Shown one piece after another: positions 1-6,004 of a DNA stretch of 6,246 bases. Source of the stretch: Tatlockia sp. GTDB taxonomy: Bacteria; Cyanobacteriota; Cyanobacteriia; Cyanobacteriales; Chroococcidiopsidaceae. The notes below the pieces were generated by a model. That model did not search any database. It was not told the origin of the DNA and saw only the letters and a list, made by a program, of their open reading frames with translations. Made by a program: the position numbers and the translations under genes. Within the stretch, counting starts at the first letter, position 1. Every line of letters starts with the position of its first letter. Location of the stretch: NCBI GenBank assembly GCA_013698215.1, contig JACCVJ010000307.1, forward strand, positions 1 to 6,246. Direction: 5' to 3'.

Positions 1-1
1 T

Positions 2-1555
2 TTAAACAAATTTGAAAAAATCAAAGCTGAAAAAGATGGTTTAGTCCTCAAGCAAGAACTAGATTACTTAGCAAGCATTGGCTGGGAAGCAATGGACGAA
101 GCCGATCGCGATTACCGATTGCGCGACTTGGGATTGTTTTATCGTACCGTTACCCCAGGTAAATTTATGCTGCGAATGCGTCTAGCTAACGGCATAATTA
201 TTGCAAGTCAAATGCGGGCTTTAGCCGAAATTGTCCAACAGTACGGCGATGAAGGAAATGCAGACATCACCACTAGGCAAAATATTCAGTTGCGCGGCGT
301 AAGAATAGAAGATGTACCAGATATCTTTAAAAAGCTGCATCAATATGGGCTAACTTCGGTGCAGTCGGGTGTAGATAACGTTCGCAATATTACAGGTTCG
401 CCCTTAGCGGGTATCGATCCTGATGAACTAATCGATACGCGCGGATTGTGTCGCATGGTGCAAGACATGATTACTAGCAACGGTGAAGGCAATCCAGCGA
501 TGGTTAACTTACCACGCAAATTTAATATTGCGATCGCCGGGTGCAAAGATAATTCTGTCCACGCCGAACTTAACGACCTGGCTTTTATCCCTGCTTACAA
601 AAACGATATCATCGGCTTTAATGTGATTGTCGGCGGAATGTTTTCACCCAAACTTTGCGTCGCCGCCGTACCCCTTAATGTTTGGGTTAGTCCTGATGAT
701 GTAGTCGCACTAAGTAAAGCTGTTTTACTCACTTATCGCAATCATGGCTTACGGGCAAATAGACAAAAATCGCGCCTTATGTATCTGATTGACAAATGGG
801 GAATAGAGGAGTTTCGCGCCCAAGTAGAAAACCAAATCGGTCATCCCCTAGAAATTGCTGCTGAGAAAGACGAATTTATGTGGAATAAATACGACCATAT
901 CGGCGTGTCTCAACAAAAGCAACCCGGCTTAAACTTTGCGGGGGTACATATTCCCATTGGACGCTTGTATGCTCAAGATATGTTTGATTTAGCGCGGATG
1001 GCGGAGGTTTATGGTTCTGGAGAACTTCGCTTTACTGTCGAGCAAAATCTAATTATTCCTAATATTCCTGACTCTAGGCTAGAACCATTGTTGAAAGAGC
1101 CACTTTTAGAACGTTTTTCTCTCAATCCTGAAAATCTGTCGCGGCGGTTAGTTTCTTGTACTGGAAGTCAATTTTGCGGATTTGCCCTAATTGAAACCAA
1201 AAATCGCGCCTTGGCGATGATAAAAGCTTTAGAAGCTGAACTTAGTGTAGAGCAACCTGTGCGTATTCATTGGACTGGTTGCCCTAATTCTTGCGGACAG
1301 CCACAAGTTGCCGATATTGGCTTAATGGGAACAAAAGGACGCAAAAACGGGCAGGTTGTAGAAGCTGTAGATATTTGGATGGGTGGAAAAGTAGGCTTTG
1401 AAGCTGAACTTGGTAGCCGGGTAATGAAACAAATTCCTTGCGATGACCTTAAACCAGTGCTAAAAGACTTGTTAATTGAACATTTTGGCGCAAAACAAAA
1501 GCAATCGCCAGAACGCTTTGTACCACAAGAATTTTTAACTGTTAGCAGCAGTTAA
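2..1555 (+). CDS. nirA: Ferredoxin-nitrite reductase (5' end outside window)
   Basis: Reduces nitrite to ammonium with six electrons from reduced ferredoxin, using siroheme and a [4Fe-4S] cluster; a soluble enzyme. The frame is open from base 2, and the residues before the first in-window ATG (base 92) read LNKFEKIKAEKDG, a conserved NirA N-terminus, so the true start lies upstream and base 92 is internal. The 517 codons present are close to the usual length of about 510-520. In window numbering, the first ferredoxin-like half-domain is at about 50-100 (TTRQNIQLRG at 90-99), the first siroheme/Fe-S domain at about 110-265, the second half-domain at about 310-365, then the cluster and siroheme ligands CTGSQFC (C386, C392) and CPNSC (C427, C431). 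This C-x5-C-x34-C-x3-C spacing equals that of spinach nitrite reductase. The segment PRKFNIAIAGCKDNSVHAE and the GGMFSPKLC segment favour nitrite over sulfite reductase. There is no C-terminal [2Fe-2S] extension as in Plectonema NirA; the protein ends FLTVSSS. The gene next on this strand is not nrt or narB. Confidence 0.96.
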   Translation, partial: LNKFEKIKAEKDGLVLKQELDYLASIGWEAMDEADRDYRLRDLGLFYRTVTPGKFMLRMRLANGIIIASQMRALAEIVQQYGDEGNADITTRQNIQLRGVRIEDVPDIFKKLHQYGLTSVQSGVDNVRNITGSPLAGIDPDELIDTRGLCRMVQDMITSNGEGNPAMVNLPRKFNIAIAGCKDNSVHAELNDLAFIPAYKNDIIGFNVIVGGMFSPKLCVAAVPLNVWVSPDDVVALSKAVLLTYRNHGLRANRQKSRLMYLIDKWGIEEFRAQVENQIGHPLEIAAEKDEFMWNKYDHIGVSQQKQPGLNFAGVHIPIGRLYAQDMFDLARMAEVYGSGELRFTVEQNLIIPNIPDSRLEPLLKEPLLERFSLNPENLSRRLVSCTGSQFCGFALIETKNRALAMIKALEAELSVEQPVRIHWTGCPNSCGQPQVADIGLMGTKGRKNGQVVEAVDIWMGGKVGFEAELGSRVMKQIPCDDLKPVLKDLLIEHFGAKQKQSPERFVPQEFLTVSSS

Positions 1556-1633
1556 TATACTGCTCCCTTGGCGTACCTTACAATTAAAAGATGCGATCGC
1601 CACAACCATTTGCTACAACACCTAGCTTAAGTC

Positions 1634-2113
1634 ATGCTCAACTCAGCATATTTCCAATCTCAACTGTACAAGGCGATCAAACTTGTCTGCAAAACAGGCG
1701 AATGGGATTATGGTGAGGCGTGGATTCCCACCGATGACATTTTAGAGCTTAGTCCTGTTTGGTACAGTCGCCCAGATACCGAAGCAATAGAGAAATTTCG
1801 CCTTTGTAGCGAAGCTTTTGTGATTCCCCCGAATCAAGGTTTACCTGGTAGAGTTTGGGCAAAAGGACAACCAGAATGGATTGTAGATGTCTCTGCTAGG
1901 TCGGAAACGTATTTTTTACGCAATCAGATCGCCAAAGCTTGCGGTGTCAAAGCTGGCTTTGGTATCCCTATTAAATACGATCGCAAAGTAATAGTAGTGC
2001 TAGTATTTTTTATGCGTACTGCTGGCGATCGCAACCCGCAAAAAGTTGACTTTATTACCGCCGTAGCCGCCGAATTAGAAAAATCTCTTAGCTTAACTAC
2101 GGCGTTAACGTAG
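1634..2113 (+). CDS. Stand-alone GAF-domain protein, function unknown
   Basis: A 159-aa protein made of essentially one GAF domain, a fold that binds small ligands or chromophores. Visible marks are W24-DYGEAWIP (24-32), the glycine turn LPGRVW (70-75) followed by the EWIVDV strand, and KAGFGIPI (106-113) leading into a hydrophobic strand with VVLVFFM (121-127). These resemble the GAF domains of cyanobacterial sensor kinases, but no kinase, GGDEF or helix-turn-helix region follows. No signal peptide or membrane segment is seen. The in-frame TAA at 1628-1630 rules out a longer product; no clear Shine-Dalgarno is visible. It begins 78 bases after nirA on the same strand with no terminator-like hairpin between, so cotranscription is plausible. 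The phytochrome-type Cys-His and DXCF bilin motifs are absent, arguing against a photoreceptor. A role in nitrate or nitrite sensing is an inference from position only. Confidence 0.85.
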   Translation: MLNSAYFQSQLYKAIKLVCKTGEWDYGEAWIPTDDILELSPVWYSRPDTEAIEKFRLCSEAFVIPPNQGLPGRVWAKGQPEWIVDVSARSETYFLRNQIAKACGVKAGFGIPIKYDRKVIVVLVFFMRTAGDRNPQKVDFITAVAAELEKSLSLTTALT

Positions 2114-2305
2114 CGAGTTTTTTGGGGGGCTTTGTAGGGGATAGGCGATGGGCGAGACAAAACTGCTAACACTGTTTGAGGAGTAATGAGCAATTGCCCA
2201 CAGGGGCAAAGTTAAAGTTAGCAGTGCGATCGCACTGCCAAGAATGTCTGCCAATCTATGAGTTGATCGGGGGGGATTGACAGACGGTGTACTACTGGAG
2301 TCCAT
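2105..2305 (-). CDS. Small single-pass membrane protein, hypothetical
   Basis: A 66-aa frame on the minus strand. It has a polar, Ser/Pro-rich N-terminus with an Arg pair (R13, R17), one hydrophobic helix at about 18-41 (LADILGSAIALLTLTLPLWA and on to HY), then a short Ser/Pro-rich tail. That layout is coherent for a one-helix membrane protein and looks less random than the shadow frames opposite the large genes. Most of it lies outside any other gene; only the last 9 bases overlap the end of the GAF gene, tail to tail. It would be transcribed away from nirB. I have the impression of similar short cyanobacterial proteins but cannot name a family. The bases just upstream show no good ribosome binding site. 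A chance frame remains possible, and no function is proposed. Confidence 0.5.
   Translation of the reverse strand: MDSSSTPSVNPPRSTHRLADILGSAIALLTLTLPLWAIAHYSSNSVSSFVSPIAYPLQSPPKNSLR
2221..2238. repeat. 18-bp perfect palindrome built on a HIP1 site
   Basis: GCAGTGCGATCGCACTGC is a perfect 18-base palindrome centred on the HIP1 octamer GCGATCGC. It lies inside the small minus-strand frame, where it encodes part of the membrane helix. The adjacent GTTAGCAG (2217-2224) is also the reverse complement of CTGCTAAC at 2163-2170. HIP1 is a general cyanobacterial repeat; the extra five symmetric bases on each side are unusual but may be chance. Confidence 0.7.
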
Positions 2306-2626
2306 AAAAAATTTGTAAACCTATAACTCAACTGGGTACAAGAATAAAGCTGTACTGCTTCTACTATTTTAACGAGTTATTTTGAGGAAACTGTCTACTA
2401 GCAAACAATCTCAATGGTATTGGTGGAGAAAATAGCGTTTTTAAACAGCTAAATACTTCGTTTTGAGCTTAGAGAAGTAGTTATACTTGGAAATTACGCG
2501 GTGGATATTATAAGAACTCCCCCTTAACCCACGTCAACAAAGCAGTCAGGTTTCGCTACACCGCTTTTTGACTCCCCTTGAAAAAGGGGGAAAATAAAGA
2601 AAGTCTCCTTAAAAAGAGTTAATTTA
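2306..2626. other. Intergenic region between small ORF and nirB
   Basis: This stretch of 321 bases has no convincing gene. It should hold the promoter of the HEAT-repeat gene (+) and of the small divergent frame (-). I checked every GTA for the NtcA pattern GTAN8TAC and found none. A weak sigma-70-like pair, TTGGAA (2487-2492) and TATAAG (2509-2514) with a 16-base spacer, is the best plus-strand candidate, but the match is poor. GTAC-N12-GTAC occurs at about 2336-2355 with no recognised meaning. The last 110 bases hold the inverted-repeat element listed separately. Confidence 0.5.
2518..2591. repeat. Compact inverted-repeat element (MITE-like) before nirB
   Basis: The ends TCCCCCTT (2518-2525) and AAGGGGGA (2584-2591) are perfect 8-base inverted repeats. 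Inside, GTCAACAAAGCAGT (2533-2546) pairs with ACCGCTTTTTGAC (2560-2572) through 12 base pairs, one bulge and one mismatch, around a 13-base loop. CCCCTT (2574-2579) can also pair with AAGGGG (2584-2589) across a GAAA loop, competing with the outer arm. This CCCCCTT/AAGGGGG architecture resembles short interspersed repeats common between cyanobacterial genes. No transposase is present. It ends 35 bases before the nirB start, so if transcribed it would fold in the leader. There is no T-run after the hairpin, so it is not a standard plus-strand terminator. Confidence 0.6.
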
Positions 2627-3916
2627 ATGCTTGCAGACATCAAAGTTCAACTTTTACAGCAGGCGCAGGCGGCGCAAGAAACAGGTAACTGGACAGTTGT
2701 TATACAATGCTTGCAACAATTGGCAATTGTAGATGTTGGAGAAGAAACAAGTCAAATATTGGATTTAGCTTTAACAGTTTTGCATGATGGCGATTTTGAT
2801 CAGCGTTGGGATATAGCAAAAGTGTTTCCCCGCTTGGGAGCAAATGCCGCCATTGGTATTGAGCGCGCAATTTCTCCGCTCGTAGAAATTGTTACTAGCG
2901 ATGAAGATGAAGAATTGCGCTGGTATGCGACGCGGATTTTAGGAGAATTTAATCATCCCAAGGCGATCGCAGCTTTAGTTGACTTGCTCAAATCCTCGGA
3001 TAATGACGAATTAACCTCAATGGCTGCTTTGGCTTTAGGACAAATTGGCAACCCTGCTGTCGCCGCCTTAAGCGAATTATTATTAGAGCAAACTACGCGC
3101 TTAATTGCTGTAAAATCACTATCTTACATCCGGCGCTCAGAAATAATCGCCCCATTATTAACTGTTGTAAAAGATCCAGACGCAAATATTAGAGCTATTG
3201 CTATTGAAGCTTTGGGGAGTTTTCATAACGGTGACATTCCGCAAGTTTTGCTCTATGCTCTAGACGATATTGCCGCATCTGTGAGGAAGGAAGCCGTTAT
3301 AGGGTTGGGTTTTCGCTCTGACGTGCGAGAAGAATTAGACTTAGTTAATAAGTTAATACCCAAGTTGAATGATTTTAATATAGACGTTTGCTGTACTGCG
3401 GCGATCGCTCTGGGTAGATTAGGAAGTAATCGCGCTACCGATGCTTTGAAATCAGTGCTAACTTCTCCTCTTACACCAATAAATTTGCAATTAGAATGTA
3501 TCAGAGCTTTGGGTAAAATGGAAACTCCCCTATGCTTGCAATACTTGCACTCTTGCTTAAACGAGCATTTCTCCCCGGTTTTGCAGCAAGAAATTGTCAA
3601 AGTTTTAGGACAAGTACAAAAATTGAAAGTAATAGCTGGGGATATTTTGATTGAAAGCTTGCAATTATCAAACAGTGTCAAAAGTGCGATCGCTTTATCA
3701 TTGGGACGATTGGGCGAATTTAAAGCAATAGATCCCTTAATAAACTTACTTGCTAATTCAGATACAGGAGTTAGGTTACACGCGATCGCCGCTTTGCAAC
3801 AACTAGCCCCAGTACAAGCATACCAACAACTACAACATCTAAATAACGATTCTAAAATTACACCAGAACTTACTCAAGGAATAGAATTTGCATTGCAAGA
3901 ATGGCAACAAATATAA
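2627..3916 (+). CDS. nirB: HEAT-repeat protein, probable nitrite reductase accessory factor NirB (cyanobacterial)
   Basis: A 429-aa all-helical protein. After an N-terminal helix region (about 1-75) it carries roughly ten HEAT-like repeats from about 84 to 395, for example SPLVEIVTSDEDEELRWYAT (83-102), AIAALVDLL (113-121) with AALALGQIG (133-141), and PLLTVVKDPDANIRAIAIEA (176-195). Such repeats form protein-binding scaffolds and occur in phycobilin lyases of the CpcE/F type, a common automatic annotation. The context argues for the cyanobacterial NirB: as I recall, mutants in Synechococcus and Anabaena have low nitrite reductase activity, and the protein is viewed as a NirA-specific chaperone. 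It has no relation to NADH-dependent NirB of enterobacteria. A weak Shine-Dalgarno AAGAG (2614-2618) sits 8 bases before the ATG. No signal peptide or membrane helix is seen. Family fold is firm; the NirB name rests on synteny and recollection. Confidence 0.72.
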   Translation: MLADIKVQLLQQAQAAQETGNWTVVIQCLQQLAIVDVGEETSQILDLALTVLHDGDFDQRWDIAKVFPRLGANAAIGIERAISPLVEIVTSDEDEELRWYATRILGEFNHPKAIAALVDLLKSSDNDELTSMAALALGQIGNPAVAALSELLLEQTTRLIAVKSLSYIRRSEIIAPLLTVVKDPDANIRAIAIEALGSFHNGDIPQVLLYALDDIAASVRKEAVIGLGFRSDVREELDLVNKLIPKLNDFNIDVCCTAAIALGRLGSNRATDALKSVLTSPLTPINLQLECIRALGKMETPLCLQYLHSCLNEHFSPVLQQEIVKVLGQVQKLKVIAGDILIESLQLSNSVKSAIALSLGRLGEFKAIDPLINLLANSDTGVRLHAIAALQQLAPVQAYQQLQHLNNDSKITPELTQGIEFALQEWQQI

Positions 3917-3933
3917 GTAGTCGTAAGCTAGTT

Positions 3934-3975
3934 GTAACAATCTCTACCAAAACCTAGCTCTAGATCAGGTAATTT
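3934..3975 (+). promoter_or_regulatory. NtcA-activated promoter of ntcB-cnaT
   Basis: GTA (3934-3936), eight bases, TAC (3945-3947) is a full match to the NtcA operator GTAN8TAC. It is followed after exactly 22 bases by TAATTT (3970-3975), a match to the TAN3T -10 element. Operator, spacing and -10 together form the canonical class II NtcA-activated promoter. The box begins 18 bases after the nirB stop, with a predicted start point near 3982 and a leader of about 34 bases. It implies induction of ntcB-cnaT when ammonium is absent (high 2-oxoglutarate). Confidence 0.82.
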
Positions 3976-3998
3976 TAGATTTGGCTATACAAATGTAA
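3975..3998. promoter_or_regulatory. Imperfect 24-bp dyad at predicted ntcB start point, candidate LysR operator
   Basis: TTAGATTTG (3975-3983), six bases, then CAAATGTAA (3990-3998); the half-sites match as inverted repeats at 8 of 9 positions. It includes a T-N11-A pattern (3981 to 3993) as LysR-type regulators favour. It touches the last base of the -10 element and covers the predicted start point, where a bound regulator would be expected to repress. NtcB itself is the natural candidate; this is inference. Confidence 0.4.
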
Positions 3999-4015
3999 TT
4001 CAGGCTACAAACAAA

Positions 4016-4939
4016 ATGCGGCTAGAACAGTTGCAAGCTTTTTTAGCGATCGCCGATACGGGCAGTTTTCAGCAAGCAGCGCGAAAATGTGGGGTGACTC
4101 AATCAACCATTAGTCGCCAAATTCAAGCATTAGAAGCTGATTTAGGCGTAGCTTTGTTTCATCGCAACGCGGCTACTACCTTAACTTTAGGCGGCGATCG
4201 CTTTTTACCTCGCGTCCGCAAAATTTGCCAGGAGTGGCGCAATGCAACAGAAGAATTAGCCGATTTAGTGGCAGGAAAACAGCCAGAATTATGTATTGCG
4301 GCAATTCATTCAATTTGCTCTTACTTTTTGCCGCCAGTGCTGCAACAATTTTGCCGCGACTATCCAGACGTACAGTTGCGGGTGACATCTTTAGGCAGCG
4401 ATCGCGCTTTGAAAGTGCTTAAAGATGGGATGGTAGATTTGGCGATCGTCATGAATAATCGCTTTTTAACGGCTAGTTCGGAAATGGTAGTACAAGTACT
4501 ATACGATGAACCTATTGAGGTGCTAATGGCAGCAAATCACCCGCTTACAGCCTATGAATGGATACCCTGGGCAGAGTTAACTTGCTACCCACAGGTAGTA
4601 TTTAAAGATGGCTATGGGATGCAACGGTTGGTACAAGATCGATTTGAGCGCGAAGGGGCAATACTCCAAGCAGTTGTAGAGGTAAATACTCTTGATGCTT
4701 TCCGGGGGGTGGTACGTCAAGGGGACATGGTTGCTTTGCTGCCACAATCGGCATTAATAGAAGCTCGTAACGATCCTACTCTGGCAGTGCGAGTATTGGG
4801 CAACGGCAGAAACGATTTGACACGCCGAGTTGTGATGGTAACTACCCTTGATCGGCTAAAAATTCCCCCAATTCGCCGTTTTTGGGACTTGGTACAAGCA
4901 TCTATCCCTGTGCCAGAAAAAATAGAGACAAGCGCCTAA
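4016..4939 (+). CDS. ntcB: LysR-family nitrate assimilation activator NtcB
   Basis: A 307-aa LysR-type transcription factor, the normal family length. The winged helix-turn-helix is at about 1-60: MRLEQLQAFLAIADTGSF, then AARKCGVTQSTISRQIQALE (21-40) and DLGVALFHR (42-50). The effector-binding domain spans about 90-295, starting ELCIAAIHSI. In Synechococcus and Anabaena, NtcB works with NtcA to activate the nir operon in response to nitrate or nitrite. The assignment rests on overall fit plus the nirA, nirB and cnaT neighbours, since a LysR protein alone could be CbbR-like or another member. The start is fixed by the conserved MRLEQLQAF opening; no strong Shine-Dalgarno is seen. It has its own NtcA promoter and is followed after only 18 bases by cnaT, so the two form an operon. 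The ntcB stop is in the same frame as the cnaT start. Confidence 0.92.
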   Translation: MRLEQLQAFLAIADTGSFQQAARKCGVTQSTISRQIQALEADLGVALFHRNAATTLTLGGDRFLPRVRKICQEWRNATEELADLVAGKQPELCIAAIHSICSYFLPPVLQQFCRDYPDVQLRVTSLGSDRALKVLKDGMVDLAIVMNNRFLTASSEMVVQVLYDEPIEVLMAANHPLTAYEWIPWAELTCYPQVVFKDGYGMQRLVQDRFEREGAILQAVVEVNTLDAFRGVVRQGDMVALLPQSALIEARNDPTLAVRVLGNGRNDLTRRVVMVTTLDRLKIPPIRRFWDLVQASIPVPEKIETSA

Positions 4940-4957
4940 GCAACTAAATTAATCAAT

Positions 4958-6004
4958 ATGAGTACGGCATTTAGAGAATTTTTAAAAAAAGTAGGTAGTG
5001 GGGTGCATACGGGAGAAGATTTAACCCGCGCGGAGTCAATGGCGGCAACAAAAATGATGCTACTAGCCGAAGCAACCCCTGCCCAAATCGGTGCATTTAT
5101 GATCGCCCACCGGATTAAGCGCCCGACAGGAGAAGAATTAGCCGGAATGCTTGATGCTTACACAGAATTAGGGGCAAAACTGCAACCAATTAATTCAGCG
5201 CGATCGCCAATTGTAATGGGCATACCCTATGATGGCAGGTCGCGTACTGCACCAATTAGCCCCATAACAGCGTTACTTTTAGTGACGGCAAATCAGCCAG
5301 TAATTATGCACGGTAGTGATCGCTCACCTACTAAGTACGGAGTCCCGCTAATTGATATTTGGCAAGGCTTAGGCGTTGATTTTAGCAAGCTATCTTTGGC
5401 GCAAACTCAACAGGTATTTGAGACAACAGGACTAGGATTTGTCTACTTACCTCAACACTTTTCTCAAGCACAAGTCATATTTGATTACCGCGACCAAATC
5501 GGCAAACGTCCGCCCTTTGCCACAATGGAATTAGTCTGGTGTCCTTACAATGGGGCTGCTCATATTATTGCTGGGTTTGTACATCCGCCAACGGAAGGAA
5601 TGTTTCAAGGCGCTTTGACACTGCGGGGAACAAGTAGTTTTACAACCGTTAAAGGATTAGAAGGTAGTTGCGACTTACCGCGCGATCGCACAGCAATTAT
5701 CGGCATATTTAAGAACAATGCTTTAGTAGAACACTTACACCTATCCGCCCGTGACTATGATTTTAGTAACAAAAATGTACCTCTAACTTCCACTCCAGAA
5801 TTAATTGCCGCTATGCAAACAGTATTGCAAGGTAAACCATCAGAATTAATGCAAACGGCTTTGTGGAATGGCGGTTTTTATCTGTGGCGTAGCGGTATTT
5901 GCGAAAGTTTGCGATCGGGTATAGCTAAAGCCGAAGAATTATTAATTGGCGGCGAAGTTGCCCAAAAACTAGCAGAAATTAGTCAATTTGTAGCTTCAGT
6001 TTAA
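4958..6004 (+). CDS. cnaT: CnaT, TrpD-like protein required for nir operon expression
   Basis: A 348-aa protein with the anthranilate phosphoribosyltransferase (TrpD) fold: a helical N-terminal domain at about 1-75 (EFLKKVGSGVHTGEDLTRAE, ATPAQIGAFMIAHRIKRPTG), then an alpha/beta domain. Key motifs are altered. The phosphoribosyl-diphosphate loop, normally GTGGD, reads GIPYDGR (88-94); the loop near HGN reads HGSDRSPTKYG (118-128); the metal-binding GLDE position reads GLEG (233-236). Tryptophan biosynthesis is therefore unlikely. In Anabaena, cnaT lies beside ntcB and is needed, with NtcA and NtcB, for expression of the nir operon; its biochemical activity was not known to me. The TrpD2/YbiB group, which binds nucleic acid, is a second comparison. 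It starts 18 bases after ntcB, probably from the same transcript. Its last 9 bases overlap the converging transporter gene. Confidence 0.88.
   Translation: MSTAFREFLKKVGSGVHTGEDLTRAESMAATKMMLLAEATPAQIGAFMIAHRIKRPTGEELAGMLDAYTELGAKLQPINSARSPIVMGIPYDGRSRTAPISPITALLLVTANQPVIMHGSDRSPTKYGVPLIDIWQGLGVDFSKLSLAQTQQVFETTGLGFVYLPQHFSQAQVIFDYRDQIGKRPPFATMELVWCPYNGAAHIIAGFVHPPTEGMFQGALTLRGTSSFTTVKGLEGSCDLPRDRTAIIGIFKNNALVEHLHLSARDYDFSNKNVPLTSTPELIAAMQTVLQGKPSELMQTALWNGGFYLWRSGICESLRSGIAKAEELLIGGEVAQKLAEISQFVASV

Noticed and set aside
1634..2113. GAF protein as a cyanobacteriochrome photoreceptor
   Set aside because: Neither the bilin-binding Cys-His pair nor a DXCF motif is present.
2392..2407. Loose NtcA-like site TGT-N10-ACA upstream of nirB
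   Set aside because: It matches GTAN8TAC at only four of six defined bases, and the nearest TAN3T lies about 26 bases downstream instead of 22-23.
3253..3681. 142-aa minus-strand open frame opposite the HEAT-repeat gene
   Set aside because: Cys- and Ser-rich composition with no recognisable domain, lying wholly inside a well-supported gene on the other strand; treated as a shadow frame. The same applies to minus frames at 340-546, 1924-2193 and 4176-4388 and the plus frame at 4225-4422.
2627..3916. Annotation as a phycocyanin bilin lyase (CpcE/F)
   Set aside because: The shared feature is the HEAT fold; no phycobilisome genes are nearby and the neighbours are nitrate assimilation genes.
4958..6004. 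Annotation as tryptophan-pathway trpD
   Set aside because: Catalytic motifs are altered, and the gene is coupled to ntcB in a nitrate cluster, matching cnaT.
92..6004. All five plus-strand genes lie in the same reading frame, including ntcB and cnaT separated by six sense codons
   Set aside because: Most easily chance; each gene has its own stop, and no readthrough context was recognised.
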